In this document: positions 16,667-23,075 of the stretch, piece after piece | How positions within the stretch are numbered: the stretch's first letter is position 1 | Layout: each line of letters starts with the position of its first letter | Assembly (NCBI GenBank): GCA_003445035.1 | Contig: DLVV01000147.1 | Coordinates: 1-23,075, forward strand | DNA: 23,075 bases | Source: Planctomycetaceae bacterium | Lineage (GTDB): Bacteria > Planctomycetota > Planctomycetia > Planctomycetales > Planctomycetaceae | Direction: 5' to 3' | The notes under the pieces: generated by a model | The model's input: the letters and a program-made list of their open reading frames with translations, nothing else | Database searches by the model: none | Told to the model about the DNA's origin: nothing | Position numbers and translations under genes: made by a program

Positions 16667-17122
16667 CTACCGCCGGAAGATCCCCAGCGAGATCCCCGTG
16701 CCGTAGCCGCCGCGACCAACACTGAAACTGAACCCCGGCCGGTGAACCGATATTCCGACCGACGGACGGTGGTGGTGGCTGGCCGAATACCCGTACGAAC
16801 TGAAGCCGTGCGGGGCGTTACGGCGGGAGGAATACCGGTAAGGCGAGGCCCCGAATGAGAAGCTGGTCACCGGCACATGACGATGCAACCGCTGTACCGG
16901 ACGCTGGACCCGACGGGACCTTGAAAGCCGGTAGCCGCCGTAACTGCTCAGCCTCCGAGTCCGAACGGAATCGTTGTACGAATTGACGAAACCGGGAGGA
17001 ACTCCTGGTGCGGTGTTCACATGCCGACGCACGCGGCGGTGTCCCGCCTCGGAGGCCCGCGAAGCAACAGAAACCTGCAACACGATCATCGTCACTCCAA
17101 CAGCCATCATTCGGAGTCTCAT
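16667..17122 (-). CDS. Small secreted Arg/Ser/Tyr/His-rich protein
   Basis: A 151-residue protein I do not recognise. Residues 1-29 form a signal peptide (M-R-L-R-M-M, hydrophobic core V-T-M-I-V-L-Q-V-S-V-A, then A-S-E-A-G). The mature part is strongly basic and low in complexity: H-R-R-V-R-R-H near its start, S-S-Y-G-G-Y-R, R-V-Q-R-P-V-Q-R-L-H-R-H, S-S-Y-G-Y-S-A-S-H-H-H. It ends with alternating hydrophobic/Gly repeats (V-G-I-S-V, F-S-F-S-V-G-R-G-G-Y-G-T-G-I-S-L-G-I-F). The ATG at 17122 with GGGAG 8 bases upstream fits better than the upstream start at 17224. A cell-surface or polyanion-binding role is possible but unsupported. It converges with the sigma-54 activator gene. Confidence 0.6.
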   Translation of the reverse strand: MRLRMMAVGVTMIVLQVSVASRASEAGHRRVRRHVNTAPGVPPGFVNSYNDSVRTRRLSSYGGYRLSRSRRVQRPVQRLHRHVPVTSFSFGASPYRYSSRRNAPHGFSSYGYSASHHHRPSVGISVHRPGFSFSVGRGGYGTGISLGIFRR

Positions 17123-17319
17123 GGGTCTGCTCCCTGTCTCCTGGATCGATTTTCCGACAACCGGCAACCCCGCAGGTGAAAAACCTGACGCCGGACTGCC
17201 GTCGACCGGTAAAGAAATGCACACCGCGTGCCAAAACGGAGTCCCCCGACACGTAGGATTCTTCAGGCCCGGTAATCCCTGTCAGCACAACAACTTGCCA
17301 TTCCTGGCGCACAGAAAAA

Positions 17320-17350
17320 CCCCGGGCCGAAGAGGAATTTCGGCCCGGGG
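17320..17350 (-). terminator. Intrinsic terminator of the FAH-family gene
   Basis: A perfect 12-bp stem (arms 17320-17331 and 17339-17350, CCCCGGGCCGAA) with a 7-base loop is followed on the minus strand by TTTTT. It lies 60 bases past the stop at 17411. It also insulates the secreted-protein gene at 16667-17122 from read-through. Confidence 0.92.
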
Positions 17351-17410
17351 CGAGTCGATTGCCGTGTCGCAAACACGAGTCAGAACGTGGTCAGACTGAT
17401 GACAAGTCGT

Positions 17411-18343
17411 CTAGACCACCGGATTGACCAGCGACCCGATGCTCCCGATCGATGCAACGACGGTGTCACCGGAGTGGAGGAACTTGTTCTTGGCCGATCC
17501 CACCCCGGAAGTGGTTCCGGTGGAGATGATGTCGCCGGGGACAAGCGTCACGAAGCTCGATACGAATTCGATGATCGCCGTGACGGGGAAGACCATCTCG
17601 GAGGTTGATCCGTCCTGTTCCACCTCGCCGTTGACCGTCAGTTTCAGTTCCAGCGCCTGGGGGTCATCGCATTCGTCGGCCGGCAACACACAGGGCCCCA
17701 TCGGGCAGAACGAGTCGTGCCACTTGCCGTGCATCCAATCGAAGAAGCCATCCTTGGGCCGCTCGGTACGACCGGGATTCGGCTGAAATTTCCGATCGGA
17801 GATATCGTTGACGACTGTGTATCCCGCCACGTAGTCCAGCGCATCGGCCTCGGTCGCCGCGTGGCATTCCTTGCCGATGATCACGCCCAGCTCGAGTTCC
17901 CAGTCGATGTGATCGGGAGACACACTGGGGATCCGAATCGGGTTGCCCGGGTCGTTGAGCGTGGTCAACGGCGGCTTCATGAAGACATAGGGGAACGTCG
18001 ACTGTCGCTCGGCCGCCTGCCCGCCCCCTTCCTCGATGTGCTTCGAGTAGTTCCCGGCCAGCAGCAACAGCTTGGTCGGGTTGGACACGGGAACCTTGAC
18101 CTGGACCGCTTCGGTGGGGACCCCCAACTGGGCCACCTGATCGTCGCCGGCAGCGGCCAGCGCGTCCTGCAACGCGACGGCGGCAACGCGGCCGCTGCCA
18201 CCGGGCAGGAACGTGGTGATCTGATCGCAAGCGGGTACGTCAATTCCCAGCGACGCGGCGGCGGCCTGCAGGGGCACGATGGTCTGCTCACTGTAGAACC
18301 CGATCTCAGCGTCACCGTTGTGTTCAAACCGACACAGTCTCAT
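17411..18343 (-). CDS. Fumarylacetoacetate hydrolase (FAH) family protein
   Basis: A 310-residue protein with an N-terminal domain (residues 1-85) and a C-terminal FAH catalytic fold. Metal-binding signatures are Glu149 and Glu151 in I-D-W-E-L-E-L-G-V-I-I-G-K and Asp180 in V-V-N-D-I-S-D-R. Also present are L-A-G-N-Y-S-K-H and P-G-D-I-I-S-T-G-T-T-S-G-V-G. The family covers fumarylacetoacetases, 2-hydroxyhepta-dienedioate isomerases, acylpyruvases and ureidoglycolate lyases, so the exact substrate is open; a cytoplasmic Mg-dependent C-C hydrolase or isomerase is the safe call. The ATG at 18343 has a GGGAGAGAGAG purine tract just upstream. An upstream start at 18499 would add 52 residues unlike the family. 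It is divergent from the Gfo/Idh/MocA gene. Confidence 0.88.
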   Translation of the reverse strand: MRLCRFEHNGDAEIGFYSEQTIVPLQAAAASLGIDVPACDQITTFLPGGSGRVAAVALQDALAAAGDDQVAQLGVPTEAVQVKVPVSNPTKLLLLAGNYSKHIEEGGGQAAERQSTFPYVFMKPPLTTLNDPGNPIRIPSVSPDHIDWELELGVIIGKECHAATEADALDYVAGYTVVNDISDRKFQPNPGRTERPKDGFFDWMHGKWHDSFCPMGPCVLPADECDDPQALELKLTVNGEVEQDGSTSEMVFPVTAIIEFVSSFVTLVPGDIISTGTTSGVGSAKNKFLHSGDTVVASIGSIGSLVNPVV

Positions 18344-18776
18344 ATCTCTCTCTCCCGAGTTGACAGCTGGAATCCGGATTCGGTCGGGCACCGCGTCTTT
18401 GGGCCAGTCGCCGAACCAGCGTCCTAGTGTGTCGGCCACCCGTGGCGATCGCAAACGTAAGCCGAACCAATCACCGACAGTGTCCAGCGTTCCATTCAAT
18501 CGTCGATAACGGCCACGAAAAACGCGTCACGAGGGTGGGTGCCAACCGGACTCTGGCTGAACACCAGCACGATCAGCAGAATCGGGGCCGTGAATTTGAA
18601 CCCCTCAGCCGCAATTTTTCGCAGACAGAACATCGGGTCCGGATCCTGGAAAGCGGCGAGTTGACCAACACTGTCCGAGTTTTGCATCCTCGAGTGGGGA
18701 CCTGTACACTGGCAGCGAGCACATGGTGCCTGATCACCCCTAGACGACTCAACCGGACACGTTGGAGACTGCCCTG
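18344..18776. other. Divergent intergenic region, 433 bases
   Basis: This lies between the FAH-family gene (-) and the Gfo/Idh/MocA gene (+). A small minus-strand frame (18496-18684 from an internal ATG) has a basic start and a hydrophobic stretch (F-T-A-P-I-L-L-I-V-L-V-F), so a small membrane peptide is possible, but codon use and start signals are weak and I do not call it. No RNA gene or repeat is seen. Confidence 0.4.
18682..18710 (+). promoter_or_regulatory. Possible sigma-70-type promoter for the Gfo/Idh/MocA gene
   Basis: TTGCAT (18682-18687) and TACACT (18705-18710) are separated by 17 bases, 66 bases ahead of the ATG at 18777. The -10 matches the consensus at four of six positions and the -35 at three, so this is a weak prediction. 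Confidence 0.3.
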
Positions 18777-20150
18777 ATGACATCCAGCACACCCTCCACG
18801 GCCAACACCCGCCGCGACTTCCTGAAGACCTCCACGGCCGCCCTGGCCACCGCCAGCCTGCCCTATTGGTTCACCTCGGCCACGCCCGCCGAGGCCGCTT
18901 ACCGGTCGGCCAACGAACGTCCGGTGGTCGGTTGTATCGGCACCGGCAGCCGCTGGGGCGGAGTCGGCCCCCAGGCGATGCGGTTCGGTGATGTCGCGGC
19001 CGTCTGCGACGTCGACTCGGCCCACGCCAAGCGGGGACAGGACCGGGTCAAGCGGACCCAGAAAAAGGACGGCAAGGAGCCGACCGTCGACGTCTACCGA
19101 GACTACCGCAAGATCCTCGATCGAAAAGACATCGACGTCGTCACCATCGTCACGCCCGATCACTGGCACACAAAGATCGCCATCGAAGCGATGAAGGCCG
19201 GCAAGGACATCTACTGCGAGAAGCCACTGACGCTGACCATCGAAGAGGGACGACAGATCATCACGGTGCTCGACAAGACCAAACGGGTCTTCCAGGTCGG
19301 CACGCAGCAGCGAACCGAAATGGGACGACGCTTCCTGAAGGCGATCGCCCTGGTCCACGACGGACGGATCGGCAAGGTCAACAAGGTCACCTGTGACATC
19401 GGCGGCTCACCCAAGAGTGGCGCGTTGAAGGTCGAGCCGGTCCCCGAGAACCTCAACTGGGACATGTGGCAGGGACAAACACCGGACGTCGAGTACATCA
19501 AGCGACGCTGCCACTACCAGTTCCGCTGGTGGTACGAGTACTCGGGTGGAAAGCTGACCGACTGGGGTGCCCATCATGTCGATATCGCCCAGTGGGCGAT
19601 TCAGCAAAACGGTCCAGGACAGGGGCCGATGACGGTCAAACCGGTCGTCGCCGAACACCCCGTGCCGTTCAAAGACGGCAACCCGACGGTGGCCAACGAG
19701 TACAACTGCTCGCACAACTTCCATCTCCAGTGCGACTTCCCCGACGGTGTCGAGATGAACATCGTCAGCAAGTCGAAGGACGGCAACGGGATCCTCTTCG
19801 AAGGCTCCAAGGGCCGCTTCTTCGTCAGCCGGGGCAAGATCGTCGGTGCCCCGGTCGATGAACTGAAAACCAACCCGCTGCCCGAAGACGCGATCGTGAA
19901 GGTCTACCGGGGCAAGAAGCCCACCAGCCACATGCAGAACTTCTTCGACTGCGTCAAGAGTCGCGAACTGCCGATCTCCGACGTCTACACGCACCACCAG
20001 GCCCTGACCACCTGCCACCTGGCCAACATCGCCTTGCGGCTCGGTCGACCGCTGAAGTGGGATGCCAAGACGAACACCATCACCGGCGATCCCGAAGCCA
20101 ACAAGTGGCAGGGACGCGAACAGCGAAAGGGATACGAGATCAAGGTCTGA
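18777..20150 (+). CDS. Tat-exported Gfo/Idh/MocA family oxidoreductase
   Basis: A 457-residue NAD(P)-dependent oxidoreductase-fold protein. Residues 8-41 are a twin-arginine signal ([14 protein letters not shown]). A Rossmann fold follows ([13 protein letters not shown] at 50-62, V-C-D-V-D at 76-80), with the family motif C-E-K-P-L-T at 147-152 and a beta-rich C-terminal half ([19 protein letters not shown]). The histidine-rich D-W-G-A-H-H-V-D segment is the usual catalytic/ligand region. Planctomycetes carry many such secreted paralogs, probably acting on sugars or sugar derivatives with tightly bound cofactor; the substrate is not readable. The ATG at 18777 has GGAG about 10 bases upstream, and starting there keeps the Tat signal near the terminus. 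It is monocistronic, with a terminator at 20206. Confidence 0.93.
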   Translation: MTSSTPSTANTRRDFLKTSTAALATASLPYWFTSATPAEAAYRSANERPVVGCIGTGSRWGGVGPQAMRFGDVAAVCDVDSAHAKRGQDRVKRTQKKDGKEPTVDVYRDYRKILDRKDIDVVTIVTPDHWHTKIAIEAMKAGKDIYCEKPLTLTIEEGRQIITVLDKTKRVFQVGTQQRTEMGRRFLKAIALVHDGRIGKVNKVTCDIGGSPKSGALKVEPVPENLNWDMWQGQTPDVEYIKRRCHYQFRWWYEYSGGKLTDWGAHHVDIAQWAIQQNGPGQGPMTVKPVVAEHPVPFKDGNPTVANEYNCSHNFHLQCDFPDGVEMNIVSKSKDGNGILFEGSKGRFFVSRGKIVGAPVDELKTNPLPEDAIVKVYRGKKPTSHMQNFFDCVKSRELPISDVYTHHQALTTCHLANIALRLGRPLKWDAKTNTITGDPEANKWQGREQRKGYEIKV

Positions 20151-20205
20151 GCCGATGTCACCCCGGGGCACGAATGCCCCGCACGCGACACCGCACCTGC
20201 CCAAG

Positions 20206-20241
20206 CCGCGGATTCCTCGATTGAGGTGTCCGCGGTTTTTT
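20206..20241 (+). terminator. Intrinsic terminator of the Gfo/Idh/MocA gene
   Basis: CCGCGGA (20206-20212) pairs with TCCGCGG (20229-20235), with an inner CCTC/GAGG stem and a GATT loop, followed by TTTTTT. It lies 55 bases past the stop at 20150. Confidence 0.9.
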
Positions 20242-20327
20242 GTTGTCGTCACAGCCAACACGACCACAGGAAACAGCGGCACCCCGCTACTGTTTCGTTT
20301 CCCCTGACATTCCACAGGAGACCGGCC

Positions 20328-21068
20328 ATGTCCGATTCGTCGACAAACGCCATCTCGACTGAACTGGCACAACGTGTTGCACAACTCGAGAACGAGGCCG
20401 CAGACCTCGAATCGGCCTGGAACCGATCGCGAATCACCAATCGCTGGCTTTTGCTGTTGAGTGTCGGGCTGGTCACCGGCGTTCTCTGGAAAAGCTTCGA
20501 CACCGTGTCGCAGGTCCGGGACAAGCGATGGCAGGAGCGGATGATCCTGGTCTTGCAGGAGAACTCCCCGGAGCACCGCCAGTTGTTCCGGAACGAACTC
20601 CGGGAGATCTGGAACCAGGTCGAACCCGACCTGGTAAACGACTTCCGGGTCCAAATCCAGGAAGACTCGCCCACAATCGAGAAGGCGTTTCTTGTTCAAC
20701 GCGACGAATTCGAAAAGAACATCAAGACGAGATTCCAGAGGGCCGTTCTGGCGAACTACCGGAAGACCCTGGACCGCAACGTGGAATTGTTGAATCGAGA
20801 ATTCCCGAAGCTGAGGGACAAAGCCCTCCGTGACCGGGTGATCTCCCGAACCCTGGCGGCCATCGAACAGTTGATCGACAAACACTACATGGCGCCGCTC
20901 GAGTCCGAATTGCAGGAACTCTACGCGTCGTATCAGGAATTTCCGGTCGCCGATCCATCCGTCACCGGATCAGGAGACGACACACCGGCCATGCGGTTTC
21001 TGTGGCAAATGCTGAAGCTGCTGAAACTGAAGTTGATCAGTGCACCCGACCAAACCACTGCCCCATGA
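20328..21068 (+). CDS. Single-pass membrane protein with long helical outer domain (first of a pair)
   Basis: A 246-residue protein I do not recognise. Residues 1-38 are cytoplasmic and coiled-coil-like (L-A-Q-R-V-A-Q-L-E-N-E-A-A-D-L-E-S). One membrane span sits at about 39-55 (W-L-L-L-L-S-V-G-L-V-T-G-V-L-W). The remaining 190 residues are charged and almost all helical, rich in Glu/Arg/Leu/Gln, for example E-I-W-N-Q-V-E-P-D-L-V-N-D-F-R-V-Q-I. The ATG at 20328 has AGGAG 8 bases upstream. The gene at 21141 has the same plan (short cytoplasmic tail, one span, about 185-190 helical residues), 72 bases downstream on the same strand, so the two are probably co-transcribed and may form a complex. 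No function is assigned. Confidence 0.72.
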   Translation: MSDSSTNAISTELAQRVAQLENEAADLESAWNRSRITNRWLLLLSVGLVTGVLWKSFDTVSQVRDKRWQERMILVLQENSPEHRQLFRNELREIWNQVEPDLVNDFRVQIQEDSPTIEKAFLVQRDEFEKNIKTRFQRAVLANYRKTLDRNVELLNREFPKLRDKALRDRVISRTLAAIEQLIDKHYMAPLESELQELYASYQEFPVADPSVTGSGDDTPAMRFLWQMLKLLKLKLISAPDQTTAP

Positions 21069-21140
21069 CCAGCCTGGCTCTTCGCTTTCTGTCCAGCGGC
21101 TTGTGATCGATTTCCTCCCCGGCATACGGACGATCTCACG

Positions 21141-21914
21141 ATGACCAACCAACACACGCCTTCGCCGGCCGACCCCGACGGACTTGACCGGTTCCCGGTG
21201 AAGCCAACCGGCGGAGAACCAGCCAGTGGACCACAACTCGACCAGGCCCTGTCCCGAATCCGGTCCGTCACATCCCGGATCCGTGGAGGCACCACTCGCA
21301 CCCTGGCCGTGGGCGTCCTGGCCCTGGCGACCATTTCCGGATCCTCCGTCTACGGCCTGCCATGGATGGATCAACAACTTGACCCGGAGTTCGCTGCCCC
21401 GAGGATCGAGCGGTTTCTGAAAGACAAGGCGGTCCCGGCGTTCCGCGGGTACGCGACGGAAGTGGCCAGGGACAATTCGCGGAGCATTGCCAGGCAACTC
21501 ACCCGGAACGCGCTCGACCGCATGCCGAAGATCCGCAAGCAGCTCGAGGATCATACTGTCGGCGAATTGAAAGCGACGATCGACGAATCAACGCCACTGA
21601 CCGAGCGGAGGCTGATCGAGCTGCTCCGACGACACAAACCTCGTTTCGAAGAGACCTTCAACAAGCTCGGATCTCCGGAAAAGGAGACTTCGAATCGGTC
21701 GGTCCGGGAACTGGTCGCGATACTCGAAGTCGGATTGCGAAAGGACCTCGAGGATGACGTCCGGATGCTGCTGTCGACGCTCCTGCACGTCAACGATAGA
21801 AACAGGAGGATCCTGGCCAACCGGAATCTCACCGCCGAAGAGAACCTGATTCGGCAGTTGGTCGCCCTGTACCGACGTATCGCCAAAGACGCGGCCACCC
21901 CGGCTCTCGAATAG
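21141..21914 (+). CDS. Single-pass membrane protein with long helical outer domain (second of a pair)
   Basis: A 257-residue protein of unknown function. Residues 1-50 are a Pro/Gly-rich tail, and one span lies at about 53-72 (T-L-A-V-G-V-L-A-L-A-T-I-S-G-S-S-V-Y). About 185 helical, highly charged residues follow (R-I-E-R-F-L-K-D-K-A-V-P-A-F-R, L-E-D-H-T-V-G-E-L-K-A-T-I-D-E, L-L-R-R-H-K-P-R-F-E-E-T-F-N-K-L). Its arrangement matches the upstream gene at 20328 without obvious close identity, suggesting an ancient duplication or subunits of one assembly. The ATG at 21141 has no strong Shine-Dalgarno, which fits translation after the upstream gene. It converges with the CpaF gene, with 16 bases between stops; a link to CpaF is not supported beyond position. 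Confidence 0.7.
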   Translation: MTNQHTPSPADPDGLDRFPVKPTGGEPASGPQLDQALSRIRSVTSRIRGGTTRTLAVGVLALATISGSSVYGLPWMDQQLDPEFAAPRIERFLKDKAVPAFRGYATEVARDNSRSIARQLTRNALDRMPKIRKQLEDHTVGELKATIDESTPLTERRLIELLRRHKPRFEETFNKLGSPEKETSNRSVRELVAILEVGLRKDLEDDVRMLLSTLLHVNDRNRRILANRNLTAEENLIRQLVALYRRIAKDAATPALE

Positions 21915-21930
21915 CGGCGGTCCCGGAGAC

Positions 21931-23049
21931 CTACTCGTCCAGCCCCCAAATCTCGCGGGTCAGCTCGGCGCGATGCTGCAGCGCGTGTTCAGCCAGTTCG
22001 TCGGCAAACGTCGGCCGCGTCCCCGTCGGCGACAGGTCGGCGGTCAGCATCCCGTTGTCGGCTCGGCCAGTCAGGCGACTGACAAACAGATCCTGGGATT
22101 GATACCGGTTCGTCTCGTCCAACCCGTGCACCTCGGTGATCCGCGTCACTTTCCGCGATCCGTCCTCGGAAAATCGCGACAACTGGATCACCAGGTGGAT
22201 GGCCGAGGCGACCTGCGCCCGGGCGACATACACCGGCAACTCGACATCGGACATCAAGGACAGGGTCTCAAGCCGTACCAGCGCATCGTGAGGTGTCGTG
22301 GCGTGGACGGTCGTCAGGCTGCCCGAGTGACCACTGATCATCGACTGCACCATGTCCAGGGCTTCGCCGCCGCGGACTTCGCCCACCAGGATCCGATCCG
22401 GCCGCATTCTCAACGACGCTCGGAACAGGTCCCGAATCCCCAGCCCCCCCTGCCCCTGGCGGTCGGCCTGCTGGCTCTCCAGGTACAGGCAGTGTGTCTG
22501 GGCCAGACGCAATTCCGAACTGTCCTCGATCACCACGATCCGCTCTTCCTCGGGAATCGCGGTCGAGACGGCGTTGAGCATCGTCGTCTTGCCGGTTCCG
22601 GTCCCACCGGCCACCACGATGTTCTTCCTCAGCACGACACACAGTTCGAGAAACTCGCGGGCGGTGTCCGAGAGACTCCCCAGCCGCACGAAATCTCCCA
22701 GCCCCATGATGTCTCGCTGGAACTTCCGGATCGTCAGGTAGGTACCGCTGCGGGCGCTGGGAGGGATCACGGCGTGGACACGCGATCCGTCGGGCAACCG
22801 GGCATCGAGCACCGGCCGGTCCTCATCGATCTCGCGGCCCACGTACTGCGCCACGTTGTGGACTGCCGAGAGCAACGCGTCGGGGCCGGCAAAGGCGGCG
22901 TCGGTGCGGATCAACTGGCCTCGACGCTCGATGTACACCTCGTCGTGACCGTTGACCATCACCTCGGTCACCGTCTCGTCGTGAAGAAACTCACGGATCG
23001 GACTCAGGAAATAATCGAGGCTGGCTTCGAAGATCGCTTCGCGGGACAT
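21931..23049 (-). CDS. CpaF/TadA-type secretion ATPase
   Basis: A 372-residue ATPase of the type II/IV secretion superfamily, closest in pattern to CpaF of Tad (Flp) pilus systems. The N-terminal domain has E-V-M-V-N-G and the V-Y-I-E-R-R-G strand. Walker A is G-G-T-G-T-G-K-T at 148-155, the Asp box follows in V-V-I-E-D-S-S-E-L, Walker B is R-I-L-V-G-E-V-R-G-G-E-A at 219-230, and the His box is G-H-S-G-S-L-T-T-V-H-A at 240-250. It should hydrolyse ATP at the inner-membrane face to power pilus assembly or secretion. No other tad gene is seen inside the window; partners would lie to the right, upstream of this gene. It is slightly shorter than many CpaF proteins, which carry an extra N-terminal region. 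Confidence 0.92.
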   Translation of the reverse strand: MSREAIFEASLDYFLSPIREFLHDETVTEVMVNGHDEVYIERRGQLIRTDAAFAGPDALLSAVHNVAQYVGREIDEDRPVLDARLPDGSRVHAVIPPSARSGTYLTIRKFQRDIMGLGDFVRLGSLSDTAREFLELCVVLRKNIVVAGGTGTGKTTMLNAVSTAIPEEERIVVIEDSSELRLAQTHCLYLESQQADRQGQGGLGIRDLFRASLRMRPDRILVGEVRGGEALDMVQSMISGHSGSLTTVHATTPHDALVRLETLSLMSDVELPVYVARAQVASAIHLVIQLSRFSEDGSRKVTRITEVHGLDETNRYQSQDLFVSRLTGRADNGMLTADLSPTGTRPTFADELAEHALQHRAELTREIWGLDE

Positions 23050-23052
23050 GAT

Positions 23053-23075
23053 GCGGTGGGCTGCGGTGGGCTGCG
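23053..23075. repeat. Tandem 10-base direct repeat
   Basis: The unit GCGGTGGGCT occurs twice in succession and begins a third time (GCG) at the window edge, immediately upstream of the CpaF start codon. It may extend beyond the window. Confidence 0.6.

Noticed and set aside
14995..16722. A 575-residue minus-strand open frame opposite the sigma-54 activator
   Set aside because: It is antisense to an unmistakable regulator, with no recognisable motif.
18496..18792. A small minus-strand frame with a hydrophobic stretch
   Set aside because: Its start codon and ribosome site are unconvincing and it overlaps the leader of the Gfo/Idh/MocA gene. It remains a weak possibility only.
19407..20885. 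A 492-residue minus-strand frame opposite the Gfo/Idh/MocA gene
   Set aside because: It crosses a strong terminator and two plus-strand genes and has no domain.
23053..23075. Reading the 10-base tandem repeat as a CRISPR or attachment site
   Set aside because: Only two full copies are present, with no spacers and no linked genes.

Overview
The window looks like chromosomal DNA of a GC-rich planctomycete. This is inferred from gene content, not from any marker gene: Tat-exported Gfo/Idh/MocA and amidohydrolase proteins, a PQQ-propeller protein with a long helical N-terminus, a thioredoxin-trypsin fusion, a sigma-54 regulator, a CpaF ATPase and several lineage-type secreted or membrane hypotheticals. 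No rRNA, tRNA, CRISPR array, insertion sequence or phage gene was seen.

The main result is a pair of neighbouring genes on the minus strand, 2284-2835 and 3031-3570. Each is interrupted by one in-frame TGA exactly where a redox-active cysteine is expected. In the first, a thioredoxin-like exported protein, the TGA makes a C-Y-R-U motif (U55). In the second, an exported peroxiredoxin, it sits at the peroxidatic position (U70, with Cys74 nearby). Reading frame, length and family similarity continue unchanged after both TGAs. A hairpin follows each TGA at a distance suited to a bacterial SECIS element; the peroxiredoxin one is strong (8 bp, GUU loop). Both are best annotated as selenoproteins, and ordinary gene callers would break or truncate them. 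Each gene has its own downstream terminator.

Layout. 1-1380 (-): N-terminal 460 residues of a PQQ-type propeller protein running off the left edge. 1496-2191 (+): isochorismatase-fold hydrolase. 2284-3570 (-): the two selenoprotein genes. 3678-7390: a sulfur amino-acid block with a cystathionine gamma-synthase/lyase-type enzyme (-), a second and larger Cys/Met PLP enzyme (+), and cysteine synthase CysK (-). 7510-10374 (-): thioredoxin-trypsin fusion and a Tat-exported amidohydrolase. 10705-11886 (+): HlyD-type membrane fusion protein. 11936-12331 (-): small unknown. 12605-14296 (-): IlvD. 14554-16536 (+): GAF-AAA+-Fis sigma-54 activator. 16667-17122 (-): basic secreted protein. 17411-18343 (-): FAH-family enzyme. 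18777-20150 (+): Tat-exported Gfo/Idh/MocA oxidoreductase. 20328-21914 (+): two single-pass membrane proteins of matching design. 21931-23049 (-): CpaF-type secretion ATPase.

How the parts fit: genes for making cysteine and methionine sit beside genes for selenocysteine- and thiol-based redox proteins acting outside the cytoplasm. This suggests, but does not prove, a shared sulfur/selenium redox theme. Most other genes are single transcription units separated by strand switches and clear hairpin terminators.
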